From: Limnohabitans sp. Rim8
GTDB lineage: Bacteria; Pseudomonadota; Gammaproteobacteria; Burkholderiales; Burkholderiaceae_C
NCBI GenBank assembly: GCA_945897795.1
Contig: CAMDFT010000005.1
Location: 1-64,000 of the forward strand
DNA length: 64,000 nt
Direction: 5' to 3'
Position numbers and translations under genes: made by a program. Below the pieces are notes generated by a model. It ran no database searches and was not told the origin of the DNA. It saw nothing but the letters and a program-made list of their open reading frames with translations. How positions within the stretch are numbered: the stretch's first letter is position 1; each line of letters starts with the position of its first letter. Of this stretch, positions 28,708-37,733 are shown in pieces.

Positions 28708-29012
28708 TGATCCGGCACATCGTGATGTGGAACCTGCACGACCATGCAGAAGGGGCCGACAAGGCCACCAATTTACGCACAGCCAAAGACTTGCTTTTGT
28801 CGTGCGCCAAGGTGGTGCCCGGCATCCGTGCTTTCGAAGTCGCCTCAGCCACCCCCGGCATGGACTGCACGAACGATTTGGTGCTGCACATGCTCGTCGA
28901 TGACGCGCAGGTGCTAGCGGCTTACCAGAATCACCCCGATCATCTGGCCATCAAACCCTTCATGAAAGCGGTCGTCAAAGAGCGCCGCTGCATGGATTTC
29001 AACGTCGAATAA
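28707..29012 (+). CDS. Dabb (stress-responsive A/B barrel) domain protein
   Basis: 101 aa, ferredoxin-like dimeric barrel. Opening MIRHIVMWNL is the standard Dabb start, followed by FEVASATPGMDCTNDLVLHMLVDD and YQNHPDHLAIKPFM. Role of this family varies, and in catabolic clusters some act as small hydrolytic or isomerising enzymes; I cannot assign one here. ATG at 28707 overlaps the dehydrogenase stop (TGATG) with GAGGAGG in front, so it is part of the same operon. Confidence 0.88.
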   Translation: MIRHIVMWNLHDHAEGADKATNLRTAKDLLLSCAKVVPGIRAFEVASATPGMDCTNDLVLHMLVDDAQVLAAYQNHPDHLAIKPFMKAVVKERRCMDFNVE

Positions 29013-29025
29013 AAGGAGCTACGAC

Positions 29026-29817
29026 ATGGCACGCACTGTTCAACAACTTTTTGACTTGACCGGCCAGGTGGCCTTGGTCACTGGCGGTTCGCGCGGCCTG
29101 GGCTTGCAAATGGCCCACGCGCTGGGCGAGGCCGGGGCCAAGATCATGCTCAGCTCTCGCAAGGCGGATGATTTGGAAGAAGCCGCTGCCCAATTGCAGG
29201 CCGCTGGCATCGACGCCCACTGGATCGCTGCCGACTGCGGCAAGGAAGAAGACATCCGCCGTTTGGCCACTGAAACCATGGAACGCATGGGGCCCATTGA
29301 CATCCTGGTCAACAACGCCGGTGCCACTTGGGGCGCACCCGCCGAAGACCACCCCGTGGCCGCCTGGGACAAGGTCATGAACCTGAATGTGCGCGGTTAT
29401 TTTCTGTTGTCACAGGAAGTGGCCAAGCAAAGCTTCATCCCGCGAGGCAAGGGCCGCATTTTGAATGTGGCATCCATCGCGGGTCTGGCGGGTAATCCAT
29501 CCGCTATGAAAACCATCGCTTACAACACCTCCAAAGGTGCGGTCATCAACTTCACCCGCGCATTGGCGGGCGAGTGGGGCGAGCACGGCATCACCGTCAA
29601 CGCCATTTGCCCAGGGTTCTTTCCCAGCAGGATGAGCCAAGGCCTGCTGGACACCATCGGGGCCGACAAGATGGCGCAAGCCGCTCCCCTGCGCCGCTTG
29701 GGCGACGACGAAGATCTCAAGGGCCTGGCACTGTTGTTCGCATCGGACGCAGGCAAGCACATCACCGGTCAATGGATGGCGGTGGACGGTGGCGTCAGCG
29801 CCATCATCGGCGGCTGA
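29026..29817 (+). CDS. SDR-family oxidoreductase (3-ketoacyl reductase-like)
   Basis: 263-aa short-chain dehydrogenase/reductase. NAD(P)-binding TGGSRGLGLQ, NNAG motif, catalytic Ser in NVASIAGLAG, and YNTSKGA with catalytic Tyr and Lys. An acidic/basic pattern after the second strand (SSRKADDLEE) suggests NADP preference. Likely handles a hydroxy- or ketoacyl intermediate of the pathway encoded around it. Preceded by AAGGAG. Confidence 0.92.
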   Translation: MARTVQQLFDLTGQVALVTGGSRGLGLQMAHALGEAGAKIMLSSRKADDLEEAAAQLQAAGIDAHWIAADCGKEEDIRRLATETMERMGPIDILVNNAGATWGAPAEDHPVAAWDKVMNLNVRGYFLLSQEVAKQSFIPRGKGRILNVASIAGLAGNPSAMKTIAYNTSKGAVINFTRALAGEWGEHGITVNAICPGFFPSRMSQGLLDTIGADKMAQAAPLRRLGDDEDLKGLALLFASDAGKHITGQWMAVDGGVSAIIGG

Positions 29818-29832
29818 ACTTCTAGGTCTGAC

Positions 29833-30255
29833 ATGAGCATTCCTTTTGGCGTTCCGATTCCGTTTGTGGACCATCTGGGTATCACACTGGAAAAATTTGA
29901 AGACGGCCAATCCGAACTGTGGTTTCCGATGCGGCCAGAAATACTCAACTCTTTTGACGTTGTCCATGGGGGGGCGATCATGACTTTTTTGGACATCGTC
30001 CTGGCGGCAGCCGCACGCAGCGTGGAACCCAGCAACGGCGTGTTCACGATTGAAATGAAGACCAGTTTCATGCAAGCAGCTTCAGCACCTCCCGGGGGGC
30101 GACTCATTGGACGCGGCCGCTTGCTGCACCGTACACGCAAACTCGCCTTCACAGAAGGTGGGGTTTACGACCCCGAGGGGCGTTTGTGTGCTCATGCCAC
30201 CGGCACATTCAAATATGTTCCCCGCCGTGGCACCGATGCCCTTCAAACCGACTGA
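29833..30255 (+). CDS. PaaI-family hotdog thioesterase
   Basis: 140-aa hotdog-fold protein. The VVHGGAIMTFLDIVLAAAAR helix with the HGG motif and catalytic-helix Asp/Glu positions are those of PaaI/YdiI acyl-CoA thioesterases. It would release CoA from stalled acyl-CoA intermediates. Lies 15 bp after the SDR gene on the same strand. Confidence 0.87.
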   Translation: MSIPFGVPIPFVDHLGITLEKFEDGQSELWFPMRPEILNSFDVVHGGAIMTFLDIVLAAAARSVEPSNGVFTIEMKTSFMQAASAPPGGRLIGRGRLLHRTRKLAFTEGGVYDPEGRLCAHATGTFKYVPRRGTDALQTD

Positions 30256-30302
30256 TTCTTTTTATTTTTTCAACGACTATCTTGCAAAGAACGGAAACAC
30301 AG

Positions 30303-31319
30303 ATGACTCTCAATCACCAAATCGTGCTCGACAACCGCCCCCAAGGCGAAGCCACTGTGGCCAACTTCAAACTGATTGAAACCAACATTCCGGCTTTGCA
30401 AGACGGCCAAGTGCTGGTCAAGCACCACTTCATGAGCCTGGACCCCTACATGCGTGGCCGCATGAACGAAAGCAAGAGCTACGCCGTGCCCCAAGCTCTG
30501 GGCCAAGTCATGCTCGGTGGCACTGTGGGCGAAGTGGTGGACAGCCAGCACCCCAAGTTCAAAGTCGGTGATCAAGTGGTGGGCATGGGTGGCTGGCAGG
30601 AGTACAGCGTGGTCGATGGCAACCTGATCGGTGCTTTGCGCAAGGTCGACACCACCCATGTGCCGCTGTCGCATTACCTGGGCGCAGTGGGCATGCCCGG
30701 CGTGACCGCCTGGTATGGCCTGTGCAAAATCATCAACCCCAAAGCGGGCGAAACCGTCACGGTGAGTGCGGCCAGCGGCGCAGTGGGCAGCGCTTATGGT
30801 GCTTTGGCCAAGGCCCGCGGCTGCCGCGTGGTCGGCATTGCCGGCGGCAAGGACAAATGCGATTACGTGGTCAATGAATTGGGCTTTGACGCCTGCATTG
30901 ACTACAAAGAACACAAGGACTACATCTCGCTGTCCAAGGCCCTGCGCGAAGCCTGCCCCAACGGCATAGACGGCCATTTTGAAAACGTCGGCGGCATGGT
31001 GTTGGACGCTGTGATGCTGCGCACCAACGCTTTTGCCCGCATCGCGGTGTGCGGCATGATCGCCGGCTATGACGGCGCGCCGCTGCCCATGACCACCCCA
31101 GCGTTGATCCTGATCAATCGCATGAAGATCGAAGGCTTCATCGTCAGCGAGCACATGGAAATCTGGCCCGAAGCGCTGCAAGAACTCGGCACCCTGATCG
31201 GCACCGGCAAGCTGCGCCCCCGCGAATCGGTGGCCCAAGGCCTGGCCGCTGCGCCTGAGGCCTTTCTTGGCCTGCTCAAAGGCAAAAACTTCGGCAAACA
31301 ATTGGTCAAGCTGGTCTGA
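30303..31319 (+). CDS. NADP-dependent MDR-family enone/alkenal reductase
   Basis: 338-aa zinc-independent medium-chain dehydrogenase of the leukotriene B4 12-hydroxydehydrogenase/CurA group, which reduces alpha,beta-double bonds. Motifs: FMSLDPYMRGRMN, GVTAWYGLC, VSAASGAVGSAYGALAKARGC shortened to AASGAVGS for the nucleotide loop, and FENVGGMVLDAVM. A longer frame begins at 30186, but the ATG at 30303 gives the family N-terminus (MTLNHQIVLDNRPQGE). Confidence 0.92.
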   Translation: MTLNHQIVLDNRPQGEATVANFKLIETNIPALQDGQVLVKHHFMSLDPYMRGRMNESKSYAVPQALGQVMLGGTVGEVVDSQHPKFKVGDQVVGMGGWQEYSVVDGNLIGALRKVDTTHVPLSHYLGAVGMPGVTAWYGLCKIINPKAGETVTVSAASGAVGSAYGALAKARGCRVVGIAGGKDKCDYVVNELGFDACIDYKEHKDYISLSKALREACPNGIDGHFENVGGMVLDAVMLRTNAFARIAVCGMIAGYDGAPLPMTTPALILINRMKIEGFIVSEHMEIWPEALQELGTLIGTGKLRPRESVAQGLAAAPEAFLGLLKGKNFGKQLVKLV

Positions 31320-31329
31320 GGCATCCACC

Positions 31330-32265
31330 ATGTCCGATCTGATCCTGCACCACTACCCGACCTCGCCCTTCGCCGAAAAGATCCGGCTGATCCTGGGCTA
31401 CAAACAACTGGCCTGGAAGAGCGTGTTCATTCCGATGATCATGCCCAAGCCCGATCTGACGGCGCTCACGGGCGGTTACCGCAAAACGCCGGTGCTGCAG
31501 ATCGGCGCGGACATTTACTGCGACACCGCACTGATCTGCGATGTGCTGGAGCATTTGGCCCCCACGCCCACGGTCTACCCTGACGCCGTTAAAGGTGCAG
31601 CACGCATCGTTGCGCAGTGGGCCGACAGCGCTTTGTTCACGGCGTCCATGGCCTACAACTTCCAGCCTGCGGGTGTGGCGCAGGTTTTTGCGGGTGCGCC
31701 CGCCGAGGGCGTTCAGGCTTTTGTGGCCGATCGCACGGCGATGCGCGGTGGCGCGGCCCGCATGGCTTCCGCAGACGCTACTGGCACTTACAAAAGCTAC
31801 CTGCGCAGGATCGCCAGCATGCTGCACGGGCAAGACTTTTTGTTCGGCGCACAGCCGTGCGTGGCCGACTTTGCGGTTTACCACCCGCTGTGGTTCACGC
31901 AAGACCGCACGCCAGCCTTGGCGGGCATCCTGGATGCAACGCCCGAAGTCAAAAGCTGGATGGCCCGCATGAAGGCTATCGGCCATGGCACACCCGGCAA
32001 ATGCAGCGCCGAAGAAGCCTTGCAAACAGCCCGCAGTGCTACGCCTGCCGCAGTGCAGGGAGATGTCTTTCAGGACGAGCACGGTATCGCCTTGGGCAGC
32101 CCCGTGGTGATTGCGGCCGACAACTTTGGCCTGGAGCCCACCGAAGGTGAGCTGGTCGCAGCCACACGCACCCGTTTCACCCTGCGCCGCAGCGATGAGC
32201 GTGCGGGCACGGTGCACGTCCACTTCCCACGCTTGGGCTTCACACTGAAAAAGGTTTCCCCATGA
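31330..32265 (+). CDS. Glutathione S-transferase family protein with a C-terminal extension
   Basis: 311 aa. An N-terminal thioredoxin-like GST domain (LHHYPTSPFAEKIRLILGYK; GYRKTPVLQ; DTALICDVLE) is followed by a helical domain (to about residue 225) and then about 80 residues (VFQDEHGIALGSPVVIAAD ... FTLRRSDERAGTVHV) that look like a separate beta-rich domain. Standard GSTs are ~200-230 aa. The catalytic Ser is plausible in TSPFAEK. The next SDR gene overlaps by four bases. Confidence 0.85.
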   Translation: MSDLILHHYPTSPFAEKIRLILGYKQLAWKSVFIPMIMPKPDLTALTGGYRKTPVLQIGADIYCDTALICDVLEHLAPTPTVYPDAVKGAARIVAQWADSALFTASMAYNFQPAGVAQVFAGAPAEGVQAFVADRTAMRGGAARMASADATGTYKSYLRRIASMLHGQDFLFGAQPCVADFAVYHPLWFTQDRTPALAGILDATPEVKSWMARMKAIGHGTPGKCSAEEALQTARSATPAAVQGDVFQDEHGIALGSPVVIAADNFGLEPTEGELVAATRTRFTLRRSDERAGTVHVHFPRLGFTLKKVSP

Positions 32266-33167
32266 TCGAGAACTTCAAAGGCAAAACTGCGGTGCTGACC
32301 GGTGGCGGTTCAGGCTTTGGTCTGGAATGCGCCCGCATTGGTGCCCAACTGGGTATGAACCTGGTACTGGTGGACGTGCAGCAAGACGCGCTGGACAAAG
32401 CCGCAGCCGAAATGACGGCCCAAGGCGTTCAGGTCTTGGCCCGCAAGGTGGATGTGTCGAACGCGCAGGCCATGGAACAACTGGCATCGGATGTGAAAGC
32501 GCGTTTTGGCGCACCGCACTTCGTGTTCAACAACGCAGGCGTGGGGGCTGGGGGCTTGGTTTGGGAAAACTCAGTGGCCGATTGGGAATGGGTGCTGGGC
32601 GTCAACCTCTGGGGTGTGGTTCACGGCGTGCGCCTGTTCACGCCCATGATGCTCGAAGCCGCCAAAGCCGACCCGGCTTACCGGGGCCACATCGTCAACA
32701 CCGCCAGCATGGCGGGCTTGCTCACGCCGCCCAACATGGGCATTTACAACGTGAGCAAACACGCAGTGGTGTCGTTGACGGAAACCCTGTACCAAGATTT
32801 ACAACTGGTGACTGACCAAGTTAGCGCCAGCGTGTTGTGTCCTTATTTTGTGCCCACGGGCATCAGCCAAAGTCACCGCAACCGCCCCACGGACCTGGCG
32901 GCCGACAAACCCACAGCCAGCCAATTGATCGGACAGGCGCAAAGCGACAAAGCGGTGGGCAGTGGCAAGGTGTCAGCGGCCGACGTGGCCCAAAAGGTGT
33001 TTGACGCGGTGGCCAGTGACCAGTTTTACATCTATAGCCACCCTCAAGCCTTGGGAAATGTTCAAAGCCGAATGGAGGCCATCGTGCAGGGCAACAACCC
33101 GCCCGACCCATTTCAGGCTAGACCAGAGGTGGGAGATGGCTTGCGTCGAGCTCTGCGGGAGAGTTGA
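32262..33167 (+). CDS. SDR-family oxidoreductase
   Basis: 301-aa short-chain dehydrogenase. TGGGSGFGLECARIG (nucleotide loop), NNAGVGAGG, catalytic Ser in NTASMAGLL, YNVSKHAVVS with Tyr and Lys. The length and C-terminal tail (QARPEVGDGLRRALRES) fit the 290-300-aa SDR group common in Burkholderiales catabolic operons. ATG overlaps the GST stop. It closes the plus-strand catabolic block and is convergent with the next lipoprotein. Confidence 0.9.
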   Translation: MIENFKGKTAVLTGGGSGFGLECARIGAQLGMNLVLVDVQQDALDKAAAEMTAQGVQVLARKVDVSNAQAMEQLASDVKARFGAPHFVFNNAGVGAGGLVWENSVADWEWVLGVNLWGVVHGVRLFTPMMLEAAKADPAYRGHIVNTASMAGLLTPPNMGIYNVSKHAVVSLTETLYQDLQLVTDQVSASVLCPYFVPTGISQSHRNRPTDLAADKPTASQLIGQAQSDKAVGSGKVSAADVAQKVFDAVASDQFYIYSHPQALGNVQSRMEAIVQGNNPPDPFQARPEVGDGLRRALRES

Positions 33168-33200
33168 AGGGCATCAAGGGCACCGCCGAGTCATGGGCCT

Positions 33201-33593
33201 TCACCGGTGGAAGTTGCCTTCAAAGCAGTGTCTCAATTCGTGCCCTAATTCCAGATGCGAGACCTTTTTACCGGTGATGATCACGCACTCTTTGCTGGCC
33301 ACGTTCCACATGGCGCACGCCAGTGGGGGGGTCATCCAGGCCTGGGTGGGGCTCAGCTGAGCAGCACGACTGCAAACCTCGGACACGTTCTCGCGAACTT
33401 CCCAGCGCACTTTGACATCGTTCATCAAGCGTGCTTGCTTGGGCATCGGGACAAAAGACTCCAATTCAGACACGGGCAATGAGGGGCCTTGCACCGAGGC
33501 GCAACCCGTCAACACCATGAGCGCACCCGCCGAGGCCAAAATTGCCAAACGACGAAATTCGCGACCAATCATGTTTTTGACAGATATTGTCAT
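33201..33593 (-). CDS. Small lipoprotein with an HExxH metal-binding motif
   Basis: 130 aa. Signal peptide with lipobox LTGC (Cys at about residue 31 from the first Met; an alternative start is M8). The mature part has cysteines in SEVCSRAAQ, LACAMWN, KECVI and HCF, and ends with HLELGHELRHCFEGNFHR. HELRH fits the HExxH zinc-metalloprotease motif, with another His five residues after it. It may be a tiny periplasmic metallopeptidase or a metal-binding lipoprotein; no known family name comes to mind. A good sigma-70 promoter precedes it. Confidence 0.8.
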   Translation of the reverse strand: MTISVKNMIGREFRRLAILASAGALMVLTGCASVQGPSLPVSELESFVPMPKQARLMNDVKVRWEVRENVSEVCSRAAQLSPTQAWMTPPLACAMWNVASKECVIITGKKVSHLELGHELRHCFEGNFHR

Positions 33594-33923
33594 TTTTCAC
33601 TCCATTTATCAGTAAAGCCATCAATAATTGAAAGTTTACATATTTGCTAGTTGAGTGTCAAATTTGTCAATTAAATAGCCATAAATGTTGTTTATTGGCA
33701 AATTTTATTTTAAAGAGCGATTTCCTCTTTTAATTTGACATTTTTTGTGTTTTTAACAAGGTCAACATGGTGGTTTGAAGAGCACAGACCGCGGTGAAAG
33801 GCCTGCACTGGTTGCGATACAAGGTAGGCACTCAGAGCTTCCAAACAGTCCGAAGTTGCCAAGAGGCTGTGGCACACTCACGCCCTTTGACCCTTGAGGT
33901 GCTCCAACAGCGCCGTCTTAGAC
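33594..33923. other. AT-rich intergenic region between the lipoprotein and tex
   Basis: 330 bp without a gene. The first ~165 bp is much more AT-rich than anything else in the window and holds the lipoprotein promoter plus inverted TGTCAAATT / AATTTGACA motifs (around 33656 and 33735). The remainder returns to normal composition; I see no ORF or RNA gene in it. Confidence 0.7.
33633..33661 (-). promoter_or_regulatory. Predicted sigma-70 promoter of the HExxH lipoprotein
   Basis: On the minus strand: -35 TTGACA (33661-33656), exact 17-bp spacer, -10 TAAACT (33638-33633), about 40 bp before the start codon. Confidence 0.65.
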
Positions 33924-36317
33924 ATGCAAAAAATACTGGCCCAACTGGCTGCAGAAATTCGGATCCGCCCTGACCAAGTCAAGACTGCCGTGGAATTGCT
34001 GGACGGCGGTGCCACCGTCCCTTTCATTGCCCGTTACCGCAAAGAAGTGACCGACGGCCTGGACGACATCCAACTGCGCGAGCTGGAGTCGCGCTTGGGC
34101 TATCTGCGTGAGCTGGAAGACCGCCGCGCCGCCGTGATCAAAAGCATCACCGAGCAGGGCAAGATGACGCCCGAATTGCTGGCCGCCATCGACGCCGCGC
34201 CCACCAAACAAGAGCTGGAAGACTTGTATTTGCCCTATAAGCCCAAGCGGCGCACCAAGGGCATGATGGCCCGTGAAGCCGGATTGGAGCCGCTGGCCGA
34301 CAAGTTGTTTGCCAACCCGACCCTCGACCCGCACGCCGAAGCACAAGCCTTTGTGCTGGCTGCGGGCGCCATTGAAGGCGCTGACTTCACCACCACGGCC
34401 GCCGTGCTGGACGGCGTGCGCGATTTGCTGAGCGAGCGCTGGGCCGAAGACGCGTCACTCGTGCAGTCCCTGCGCGAATGGCTGTGGAACGAAGGCCTGT
34501 TCAAAAGCAAGCTGGCCGACGGCAAGGACGAGAACAACGCCGACGTGTCCAAGTTTCGCGACTACTTTGACTACGACGAGCCGATTGGCCGTGTGCCTTC
34601 GCACCGTGCTTTGGCCGTTTTCCGGGGCCGTGCGCTGGAAATGTTGGATGCCAAGCTGGTTCTTCCTGTGGAGCCCGAGCCGGGCAAGCCCAGCATCGCC
34701 GAAGGCAAGATCGCCTTGCACTTAGGCTGGAGCCATGCGGCCCGCCCCTCGGACGACCTGATCCGAAAATGCGTGTCTTGGGCTTGGCGCGTGAAGCTGA
34801 GCCTGTCCACCGAGCGCGACCTGTTCACACGCCTGCGTGAAGAGGCCGAAAGAGTCGCCATCAAGGTGTTTGCCGACAACCTGCGCGACCTGCTGCTGGC
34901 CGCGCCCGCAGGCCCCCGAGTGGTCATGGGCCTGGACCCGGGCATCCGCACCGGTGTGAAAGTGGCGGTGGTGGACGCCACCGGCAAACTGGTCGACACG
35001 TCCACGGTGTACCCGCACGAGCCGCGCAAGGACTGGGAGGGTTCGCTTTTCACCCTGGCCAAGCTGTGTGAAAAGCACAATGTCAACCTGATCGTCATCG
35101 GTAACGGCACCGCCAGCCGCGAAACCGACAAGCTGGCGGGGGACCTGATCAAGCAGCTGGCCCGCCTGCAGGGTGGCATTCGGGATGGCGTCGAAATTCA
35201 AAAAGTCGTGGTCAGCGAAGCGGGCGCTTCTGTTTACAGTGCCAGCGAATTCGCTTCGCAAGAAATGCCCGATGTGGATGTGAGCTTGCGCGGCGCCGCA
35301 TCCATTGCCCGCCGCCTGCAAGACCCGCTGTCCGAGCTGGTCAAGATCGATCCCAAAGCGATTGGCGTGGGCCAATATCAGCACGACGTGAACCAGAGCG
35401 AGCTGGCCAAAACCCTGGACGCGGTGGTCGAAGATTGCGTGAACTCGGTGGGCGTGGACTTGAACACCGCCAGCGTGCCCTTGCTGACCCGTGTGTCGGG
35501 CCTGTCAGGCAGCGTGGCCAAGGCGGTGGTGCGCTGGCGCGATGCCAACGGCGTGTTCAAAACCCGTCAAGACCTGTTGAAAGTCACCGGCCTTGGCGCC
35601 AAGACTTTTGAGCAAAGCGCAGGCTTTTTGCGCATTCGTGGCGGCGACAACCCGCTCGACATGACGGGCGTGCACCCTGAAACCTACCCGGTGGTCGAGC
35701 AAATCATCGTCAAAACGGCCAAACCGATCCAGGAGATCATGGGCCGCAGCGATGTGCTGAAAAGCCTGCGGCCCGAGTTGTTTGCCAACGACAAGTTCGG
35801 CGCGATCACCATCAAGGACATCTTGGGCGAGCTGGAAAAACCCGGCCGCGACCCGCGACCCGACTTCAAGGTGGCGCGCCTGGCCGACGGCGTGGAAGAC
35901 ATCAAGGACCTGAAAGAAGGCATGACCCTGGAGGGCACCGTGAGCAACGTGGCCCAGTTTGGTGCGTTCATCGATTTGGGCGTGCACCAGGACGGCTTGG
36001 TGCACGTGAGCCAGTTGGCCAACAAGTTCGTGACCGACGCCCGCGAGGTGGTCAAGACCGGCGACATCGTCAAAGTGAAGGTGCTCGAAGTCGATGTGGC
36101 CCGCAAGCGCATCAGCCTGACCATGAAGCTGGATGCTGCACCCGCAAGACAAGGACAAGACGGAAGGGGCCCCCGCGACAACAAGTTTGAAGGGGCAGGG
36201 CGTGACAACCGACAGCGTGGCGGCGGATCGGGTGGGGGGTACACCTCGCCGCCAGCTACTGGTTCGGGTTCTGCCATGGCCAGTGCCTTCGCCAAGCTGC
36301 AAGGCCTGAAAAAATAA
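33924..36317 (+). CDS. tex: RNA-binding transcriptional accessory protein Tex
   Basis: 797-aa Tex protein: N-terminal helical domain (GATVPFIARYRKEVTDGLDD core VPFIARYRKE), YqgF-like nuclease fold (MGLDPGIRTGVKVAVVD), helix-hairpin-helix pairs (SVGVDLNTASVPLLTRVSGL core DLNTASVPLL; VTGLGAKTFEQSAGFLRI), and a C-terminal S1 RNA-binding domain (LEGTVSNVAQFGAFIDLGV, DGLVHVSQLAN). It ends in a Gly/Arg/Gln-rich tail. Binds nucleic acids and influences transcription. ATG at 33924 gives the family N-terminus; the frame is open to 33894. Confidence 0.96.
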   Translation: MQKILAQLAAEIRIRPDQVKTAVELLDGGATVPFIARYRKEVTDGLDDIQLRELESRLGYLRELEDRRAAVIKSITEQGKMTPELLAAIDAAPTKQELEDLYLPYKPKRRTKGMMAREAGLEPLADKLFANPTLDPHAEAQAFVLAAGAIEGADFTTTAAVLDGVRDLLSERWAEDASLVQSLREWLWNEGLFKSKLADGKDENNADVSKFRDYFDYDEPIGRVPSHRALAVFRGRALEMLDAKLVLPVEPEPGKPSIAEGKIALHLGWSHAARPSDDLIRKCVSWAWRVKLSLSTERDLFTRLREEAERVAIKVFADNLRDLLLAAPAGPRVVMGLDPGIRTGVKVAVVDATGKLVDTSTVYPHEPRKDWEGSLFTLAKLCEKHNVNLIVIGNGTASRETDKLAGDLIKQLARLQGGIRDGVEIQKVVVSEAGASVYSASEFASQEMPDVDVSLRGAASIARRLQDPLSELVKIDPKAIGVGQYQHDVNQSELAKTLDAVVEDCVNSVGVDLNTASVPLLTRVSGLSGSVAKAVVRWRDANGVFKTRQDLLKVTGLGAKTFEQSAGFLRIRGGDNPLDMTGVHPETYPVVEQIIVKTAKPIQEIMGRSDVLKSLRPELFANDKFGAITIKDILGELEKPGRDPRPDFKVARLADGVEDIKDLKEGMTLEGTVSNVAQFGAFIDLGVHQDGLVHVSQLANKFVTDAREVVKTGDIVKVKVLEVDVARKRISLTMKLDAAPARQGQDGRGPRDNKFEGAGRDNRQRGGGSGGGYTSPPATGSGSAMASAFAKLQGLKK

Positions 36318-36322
36318 AACCC

Positions 36323-37408
36323 ATGCAAGCCCTCCACATCCACGCTGGCCCCAAGGCCCTGGCCCACATCCGTGAACACGGCTTGCGGCCCGAGCACATT
36401 GGCGTCATACCGGGTGCGGCGGGTGGTCCCAAGGGTCTAATCCTTGGCCCGCTGGACCGATTCATCTTTGGTGAGTGGCTCACGCAAAGCAGTCAGTCGG
36501 TGGACTTGGTCGGAGCGTCCATTGGTGCCTGGCGCATGGTCACGGCTTGTCTAAATGATTCGGTAACGGCCTTCGAGCGGCTGGAGCACGACTACATCCA
36601 CCAGCATTACGAACCGCTGCCTGGCCAAAAGCGTGTGAGCGCCGAGCAGGTGAGCGATGCATTTGGCCAAAGCCTGCAAGCGTTTTACGGCGGCCGCATC
36701 GCTGAGGTGCTGAACCATCCGCGCTACAGACTGCACATCGTCACTTCTCACGGGCGGCACATCTTGCACCGCGAAAACCCGTTCACCACGCCGCTGGGCT
36801 ATGCCGGGGCTTTTTTGAGCAACGCCGTGCACCGCCGGGCCTTGGGTGGCTGGCTGGAGCGGGTGGTGTTTTCAGGGCAGGGCGCAAGCTTACCTTTTGA
36901 CACGCAAGACTTTCGAACCCGCGCCTTGGGCCTGACAGAAGGCAATTTCATGCCAGCGCTGCAAGCGAGTTGCTCGATTCCCTTCGCGCTCAAAGCCGTT
37001 CACGACATCCCTGGCGCACCGGGGGGCGCGTATTGGGATGGCGGCATCACCGATTACCACTTGCATCTGAACTGGACCGCGCCAGCACAGGGCACCGAGC
37101 GTGCCATCGTGCTCTACCCGCACTTCCAGCAAAACGTGGTGCCCGGCTGGCTGGACAAAGCGCTCAAGTGGCGGCACGGCGCAACCCCTTTTCTTGACAA
37201 CACCATCGTCTTAGCCCCCAACCCCGAGTGGGTCAAAACCCTGCCGAACGGCAAATTGCCCGACCGTAAGGACTTTATGACCTACGACCGTGATTTGGCG
37301 GGGCGGGTGAAGGTTTGGAACACGGCGGCCCGTGCCAGCCAGCAGTTGGCGGATGAGTTCGGCCACTGGTTGCAAAACCCCATCTCTTCCATGGTTCAGC
37401 CTTTGTAA
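36323..37408 (+). CDS. Patatin-like phospholipase family protein
   Basis: 361 aa. Patatin Ser-Asp dyad: nucleophile elbow GASIG (DLVGASIGAWRMV, about residue 62), oxyanion loop GAAGGPKG, and Asp in WDGGITDYHL. The N-terminal HIREHGLRPEHIGVIPGA segment is characteristic of a proteobacterial cytoplasmic subgroup. Predicted acyl hydrolase on lipids; no signal peptide. Starts 6 bp after tex, so likely read through from it. Confidence 0.88.
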   Translation: MQALHIHAGPKALAHIREHGLRPEHIGVIPGAAGGPKGLILGPLDRFIFGEWLTQSSQSVDLVGASIGAWRMVTACLNDSVTAFERLEHDYIHQHYEPLPGQKRVSAEQVSDAFGQSLQAFYGGRIAEVLNHPRYRLHIVTSHGRHILHRENPFTTPLGYAGAFLSNAVHRRALGGWLERVVFSGQGASLPFDTQDFRTRALGLTEGNFMPALQASCSIPFALKAVHDIPGAPGGAYWDGGITDYHLHLNWTAPAQGTERAIVLYPHFQQNVVPGWLDKALKWRHGATPFLDNTIVLAPNPEWVKTLPNGKLPDRKDFMTYDRDLAGRVKVWNTAARASQQLADEFGHWLQNPISSMVQPL

Positions 37409-37417
37409 GGAGCGCTC

Positions 37418-37705
37418 ATGTCTCAAGCCTTTGTTGTGGGTCAAATGACCGTGAAACATCCCGAAAAATGGGCCCAATACCGATCGCAGGTCTTGGCCAC
37501 CTTGGTGCCTTTTGGCGGGGAGCTCGTGTTTCGGGGTGAACAGGTTCAATCGTTTTCGGGTGTCAACCCGCACCCTGACATCGTGGTGATCCGTTTTCCT
37601 TATTTGGCCGATGCGCAGGGTTGGCATGCGTCTGCCGCTTACCAAGCCCTGATTCCTTTGAGGCAAGAAGCGGCTGATGTGATTTTGACCACTTATGCGG
37701 CATAA
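37418..37705 (+). CDS. DUF1330 family protein
   Basis: 95 aa, small ferredoxin-like dimeric barrel typical of DUF1330: [22 protein letters not shown] at the N-terminus and [23 protein letters not shown] in the second half. Function is unknown. Good ribosome-binding site AAGGAGC and only 9 bp after the patatin gene. Confidence 0.85.
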   Translation: MSQAFVVGQMTVKHPEKWAQYRSQVLATLVPFGGELVFRGEQVQSFSGVNPHPDIVVIRFPYLADAQGWHASAAYQALIPLRQEAADVILTTYAA

Positions 37706-37733
37706 CCCCGATGGCAAAGTGGATAATCGCCGC

